Shown: one piece after another, positions 7,058 to 10,483 of the stretch
Position numbering within the stretch: the stretch's first letter is position 1
Layout of the letters: each line of letters starts with the position of its first letter
Source: Akkermansiaceae bacterium
GTDB lineage: Bacteria; Verrucomicrobiota; Verrucomicrobiia; Verrucomicrobiales; Akkermansiaceae
Assembly (NCBI GenBank): GCA_023300205.1
Contig: JALZVD010000136.1
Coordinates: 1-10,483 of the forward strand
Reading direction: 5' to 3'
DNA length: 10,483 bases
Program-made: the position numbers and the translations under genes
The notes under the pieces: generated by a model
Database searches by the model: none
The model's input: the letters and a program-made list of their open reading frames with translations, nothing else
What the model was told of the DNA's origin: nothing

Positions 7058-7263
7058 TTACTAAGGTGGCGGACGGGGTGGATATCGTATATTCGTTTTT
7101 AATAGAGAATCAGAATCTTGATGGGTTAGATGGCTCTAATGATTCTTATGTGTTTGGGGTGGGTGACAAGGAGCTGAACTCTCAAGTCACGAAAAAGGAT
7201 GGGGATTTTATTTTTACTCCGATGCGGGTATCACATTGTCTTGCCAAGAAGGTGAATTTATAG
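7054..7263 (+). CDS. Small hypothetical ORF overlapping the phosphatase stop, possibly frameshifted
   Basis: 69-codon ORF whose ATG overlaps the preceding stop as ATGA, a classic arrangement for translational coupling. I do not recognise the protein (MITKVADGVDIVYSFLIENQ...). It has no signal peptide or membrane segment. Codon choice looks like that of the neighbours. Near 7215 the sense may pass into frame 3, which reads SDAGITLSCQEGEFIVRGLK and ends TISCKNK with a stop at 7308-7310. The frame-3 stretch looks more protein-like than the frame-1 end (RVSHCLAKKVNL). Either this is a short real gene, or it is the decayed C-terminal part of a longer protein spanning 7054-7310 with one frameshift. 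Because frame 1 is closed just upstream of 7042, a longer ancestor would need its start elsewhere. Treat it as a weak call. Confidence 0.4.
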   Translation: MITKVADGVDIVYSFLIENQNLDGLDGSNDSYVFGVGDKELNSQVTKKDGDFIFTPMRVSHCLAKKVNL

Positions 7264-7359
7264 TTCGTGGTTTAAAGGGGTCTTTTACAATTTCCTGTAA
7301 GAATAAGTAGTGTTTTGCGTATAGTGGTAGTATCTTACTATTTCATTTATATTATTATT

Positions 7360-8733
7360 ATGTTTTTTAAACGTTCTGCACTGATCCTCGTTGTAGTTTT
7401 CTCTTCTCTTCATATGGCATCGGCCAAAGAATCTAGCCCTAATATGGTTGTGTTTCTGGCTGATGATATGGGTTGGGGTGATTCTGCTGTCTATGGTAGT
7501 GAGTTGATTGTGAGTCCGAATATTGATAAGCTAGCCAGTCAGGGTGTTCGATTCACGCAGGCTTATTCGGCTTGTGGGGTTTGTTCACCTTCGCGTGCGT
7601 CTATTCTGACTGGTCGCACACCTTATCGCAATGGAGTATGGGCTCATCTCTCGGGAAAAGGCCCTGCACATTTACGGTCTACTGAAATTACTTACCCAAA
7701 GTTGCTACAGCAAGCGGGCTATCAGACATGTCATGTGGGTAAGTGGCATTTGAATTCTAAGCAGATGTTTAATCATCCAGACTACCCTCAACCGGGAGAT
7801 CATGGCTATGATTACTGGATGGCGACGCATAATAATGCAGAGCCTAGTCATAAAAACCCAACGAATTTTGTGCGGAATGGTAAGGCTGTAGGTGAGGTGA
7901 ATGCATTCTCTGCACCTTTTGTGGCGAAAGAAGCGGTTCACTGGCTAAAAGAAATTCGTGATCCGGCGAAGCCTTTTGTGCTATCGGTCTGGGTGCATGA
8001 GCCACATCTTCCGATTGGAACTGATCAGCCTTTTCTTGAGCATTACGGGGACCACCGCAATGCAAAATATCTAGGAAATATTACTCAGCTAGACTATGCC
8101 TTAGGTCTAGTGATGGATACTCTGGAGGCAGAGGATCTGGCGAAGAACACACTATTCATTTTCACCTCAGATAATGGTCCTGAAGGAAGAGGCGGCGAGA
8201 TGGGTGGCTCGACGGGGGGGCTGAGTGGTCGCAAGCGAGATGATCTGGAAGGCGGTATACGAGTTCCTGGTATTGTGCGTTGGCCGGGACATATTAAGCC
8301 TGGCACAGTGAGTGATGTGCCTGTGATAGGTTCAGACATTTTCACTACGGTTTTAACGGCCGCAGGGGTAGCTATCCCAACTGATCGCACGATTGATGGT
8401 GCTGATATGGCACCTGCTTTTTCAGGGGAATTGATTGAGCGCAAGGTTCCGCTGTTCTGGCGTACTCATGTATCGACTCCAAGTAGCCGAGTTGCTTTGC
8501 GTGTAGGGGATTGGAAGTTAATCAGTAATGATACGATGGACGTGTTTCAACTTTTTAACTTAGTGAAAGACCCGAAGGAGTCTAAGAACCTTGTTGATAA
8601 GATGCCTGAGAAATTTGCGGAGCTTAAGCAAATGATGTTCGAGACATGGGCTGGTATCGAAGCTGAAGGTCCCAGCGAGTGGTGGCTTGAATCCAAAGTA
8701 AAACCTAAAAAAGGCGGTAAACTTTCTTACTAG
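7360..8733 (+). CDS. Exported type I sulfatase (arylsulfatase A-like)
   Basis: Second intact formylglycine-dependent sulfatase, 457 residues. The start is ATG 7360, because it gives a clean signal peptide (MFFKRSALILVVVFSSLHMASA, residues 1-22). The same frame is open further up to a TTG at 7315, but that would add 15 residues rich in Tyr and Ile in front of the signal. Motifs in order: D35-D36 in FLADDMGWGD; active-site box C75-S-P-S-R79; GKWH at 127-130 (K128, H130); HEPHLP with H213 and H216; TSDNGPEG with D271-N272; and GRKRDDLEGGIRVPGIVRWPG at 290-310. The typical FNLVKDPKESKNL segment is at 399-411. Everything needed for activity is present. It differs clearly from the sulfatase at 545-2065 (shorter, different inserts), so the two probably act on different sulfate positions or sugars. 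The PhoD-type gene begins 21 bases after its stop, which suggests one transcript. Confidence 0.95.
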   Translation: MFFKRSALILVVVFSSLHMASAKESSPNMVVFLADDMGWGDSAVYGSELIVSPNIDKLASQGVRFTQAYSACGVCSPSRASILTGRTPYRNGVWAHLSGKGPAHLRSTEITYPKLLQQAGYQTCHVGKWHLNSKQMFNHPDYPQPGDHGYDYWMATHNNAEPSHKNPTNFVRNGKAVGEVNAFSAPFVAKEAVHWLKEIRDPAKPFVLSVWVHEPHLPIGTDQPFLEHYGDHRNAKYLGNITQLDYALGLVMDTLEAEDLAKNTLFIFTSDNGPEGRGGEMGGSTGGLSGRKRDDLEGGIRVPGIVRWPGHIKPGTVSDVPVIGSDIFTTVLTAAGVAIPTDRTIDGADMAPAFSGELIERKVPLFWRTHVSTPSSRVALRVGDWKLISNDTMDVFQLFNLVKDPKESKNLVDKMPEKFAELKQMMFETWAGIEAEGPSEWWLESKVKPKKGGKLSY

Positions 8734-8754
8734 ATCAGCCCTGTAACTATTTAA

Positions 8755-10483
8755 ATGATGAATATAAAACAATCTATAGGAGTAGTATTACTTATTCTGC
8801 CTTTGTCTGTACTAGCTTCACCCTCCCTAGGAGAAGGCAATGATACAGCGGCTACAGGGGAGTGGTGGAAGAATGATTTTAAGGGCAAGTCAAAGTGGAT
8901 GAATTTAATGGTGCCTCGTGATGAGGTTATCGGCTTTGCGCTGTATACGACTTTTGATCATACTCTTAAACTGACGGCACAGTTCTATCCGTTGTTAGCC
9001 GATGAGCCAAGATTGGCCCGTCTGGAAATCAAGAAGGATGATAATTGGGTAGAGGTAGCACAATCTGAAATTCATGAGTTGGGTTGGTCAGCTCATTTCC
9101 GTGTAGAAGATTGGGATTTAACGAAAGATGCGGAATACCGTGTTCTTCATAGTGAGAAAGCTAGCTACCAAGGGATAGTAAGGAAGGATCCTGTTGATAA
9201 GCAGACAATCACAGTGGCGAGTCTTTCCTGTAATTCTAAAAAGGATAGGGGAGACCGTGAGAGTATTGTTCGTAATATTAGATTACAAGATCCTGACCTA
9301 CTTTTCTTTGCGGGTGATCAGAGCTACGATCATAAAGAGCATACAGCTGCTTGGTTGCAGTTTGGGCGTCAATTCGGAGAGCTGATGCGTAATCGCCCGA
9401 CGGTGACGATTCCTGATGATCACGATATTGGGCAGCCTAATTTATGGGGTGAAGGTGGTAGAGTTTCTAAGTTAAAGGGGAATACCGATGGCGGCTATGC
9501 ACTGTCCGCTGAGTATGTGCGTATGGTGGAGCGTTGCCAGACTTGGCACTTACCAGATGCGGTTGATCCAAAGCAGATTCAACAAGGAATAGGTGTTTAC
9601 TTTACCCATTTGACAGTGGGTGCAGTTGATTTTGCAATTCTTGAAGACCGTAAGTGGAAAAGTGGACCTGCGGGCAAAATACCGAAACAGGGTCCACGGC
9701 CTGATCATATTAGAAACCCTGACTACGAACCTAAGTCCGTGGATGTTGAAGGTTTGGTGTTGCTAGGCGATCGTCAGTTAGAGTTCTTGAGTGAGTGGAG
9801 TCAAGACTGGACGGGAACTGAGATGAAAGCGGTGCTTTCGCAAACACCGTTTGCTGGAGCTGTAACCAACCATGGTAATATTAAGAATAGACTGCATGCA
9901 GACATGGATTGTAATGGCTGGCCACAGACTGGGCGTAATAAAGCACTGGTCGAAATTCGTAAGGCGTTGGCACCTCATCTTTGTGGTGATCAGCACCTGG
10001 GGGTAACTTTTCAAAATGGAATTGAGGCATGGAATGATGGACCTTGGTGCCACAGTTCACCGGCCATTGTGAATACTATTTATTCACGCTATTGGCTTCC
10101 TTTGAATGATGCGGCTGGGAAGAACCGAAATCCTGATAATGTGCTGCCTTTCACGGGAGAATATCTCGATGGTTTTGAAAATAAGATTACGATGCGAGCT
10201 TACGCAAATCCTGATAAGAGTAATGCGAAGGGTAGCGGCTATGCGATGGTTTATTTCAATAAGGATAATAGGAGTATTACTTTTGAGAGCTGGGCTGCGA
10301 ATGCAGATATATCTATGGGTGATAAGCCCTTTAAAGGATGGCCTGTGAAGATCAATCAGTGGGATAACGACGGGCGTGTAGTAGTGGGTGAGCTTGGTAA
10401 GATCACTGTAGAGGATGTTGAAAATCCTGTCGTGCAAGTGGTTGCCGAAGAAACAGGCGAGATTCTTTATACCTACCGTGTTG
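8755..10483 (+). CDS. PhoD-type alkaline phosphatase/phosphodiesterase, 3' end outside the window
   Basis: Open without a stop from ATG 8755 (or the adjacent ATG 8758) to the right edge, 576 codons so far. A Sec signal peptide spans about residues 5-22 (SIGVVLLILPLSVLASPSL). It has no twin-arginine motif, although classical PhoD uses Tat. Residues about 50-160 resemble the N-terminal beta domain placed before the catalytic part. Metallophosphatase motifs follow in order: FAGDQSYD (D188, Y191), IPDDHDIG (D221-D222-H223-D224), TNHGN (H373) and CGDQHLG (D412, H414), matching the GDxxY, DDHE/D and GDxH pattern of PhoD-like enzymes. Such enzymes release phosphate from mono- and diesters using metal ions. 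The region after about 440 (ITMRAYANPDK...) looks like an extra C-terminal beta-rich domain. It sits 21 bases behind a sulfatase, so desulfation and dephosphorylation may be co-expressed. No Shine-Dalgarno sequence is visible. The family call is secure and the substrate is unknown. Confidence 0.9.
   Translation, partial: MMNIKQSIGVVLLILPLSVLASPSLGEGNDTAATGEWWKNDFKGKSKWMNLMVPRDEVIGFALYTTFDHTLKLTAQFYPLLADEPRLARLEIKKDDNWVEVAQSEIHELGWSAHFRVEDWDLTKDAEYRVLHSEKASYQGIVRKDPVDKQTITVASLSCNSKKDRGDRESIVRNIRLQDPDLLFFAGDQSYDHKEHTAAWLQFGRQFGELMRNRPTVTIPDDHDIGQPNLWGEGGRVSKLKGNTDGGYALSAEYVRMVERCQTWHLPDAVDPKQIQQGIGVYFTHLTVGAVDFAILEDRKWKSGPAGKIPKQGPRPDHIRNPDYEPKSVDVEGLVLLGDRQLEFLSEWSQDWTGTEMKAVLSQTPFAGAVTNHGNIKNRLHADMDCNGWPQTGRNKALVEIRKALAPHLCGDQHLGVTFQNGIEAWNDGPWCHSSPAIVNTIYSRYWLPLNDAAGKNRNPDNVLPFTGEYLDGFENKITMRAYANPDKSNAKGSGYAMVYFNKDNRSITFESWAANADISMGDKPFKGWPVKINQWDNDGRVVVGELGKITVEDVENPVVQVVAEETGEILYTYRV

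Noticed and set aside
7285..7300. TTACA-N6-TGTAA hairpin between the small ORF and the second sulfatase
   Set aside because: A five-pair AT-rich stem without a T tract, not convincing as a terminator.
7315..7359. TTG start that would extend the second sulfatase by 15 residues
   Set aside because: The added residues would sit in front of an otherwise ideal signal peptide, and no ribosome binding site supports the TTG.
10084..10437. 117-codon minus-strand frame near the right edge
   Set aside because: Antisense shadow of the PhoD-type gene, whose metal-binding motifs and continuous frame are clear.
1..10483. CRISPR array, tRNA or rRNA genes, insertion sequence
   Set aside because: No regularly spaced repeats, no tRNA-like cloverleaf or rRNA sequence that I could recognise, and no transposase or terminal inverted repeats.

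Overview
The window looks like a piece of a marine-type Verrucomicrobiota chromosome (Rubritaleaceae/Akkermansiaceae-like). The pointers are a PEP-CTERM protein ending in the verrucomicrobial PEPSSTALLGFG...RRRRA style, several exported Cys-type sulfatases, a sensor kinase with discoidin-like ectodomains, moderate GC by eye, and weak or absent Shine-Dalgarno sequences in front of most genes. The placement is inference from protein style, not from a marker gene.

Layout. (1) Positions 1-405: the broken remains of an arylsulfatase, frameshifted inside its active-site motif and cut off by a stop. (2) 545-2065: an intact exported sulfatase. (3) 2066-2379: a 314-base gap with no convincing gene, lying between convergent units. 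(4) 2380-5002, minus strand: a two-component pair, with an exported-sensor histidine kinase first and a NarL/LuxR-type response regulator 19 bases behind it. (5) 5003-5208: a divergent control region with three or four short inverted repeats. (6) 5209-6099: a PEP-CTERM surface protein, followed by a terminator-like hairpin. (7) 6209-7057: an exported histidine-phosphatase-superfamily protein, overlapped by 4 bases by a small, possibly frameshifted ORF (7054-7263, perhaps to 7310). (8) 7360-8733: a second intact sulfatase. (9) 8755 to the right edge: a PhoD-type metallophosphatase, incomplete at its 3' end.

How it may work together. Two intact sulfatases, one decayed sulfatase and two exported phosphatases suggest a locus that strips sulfate and phosphate esters from extracellular or periplasmic substrates, most likely sulfated polysaccharides. 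No glycoside hydrolase, transporter, sulfatase-maturing enzyme or exosortase lies in the window, so those functions must come from elsewhere. The kinase carries two discoidin-like (F5/8 type C) segments on the likely periplasmic side and could sense carbohydrate or surface ligands. Its divergent neighbour, the PEP-CTERM protein, is the most obvious candidate target of the response regulator. These links are inferred from gene order only.

The points most worth a second look are the discoidin-sensor kinase with its inverted-repeat-rich divergent promoter, the sulfatase pseudogene, and the possible frameshift in the small ORF after the histidine phosphatase.
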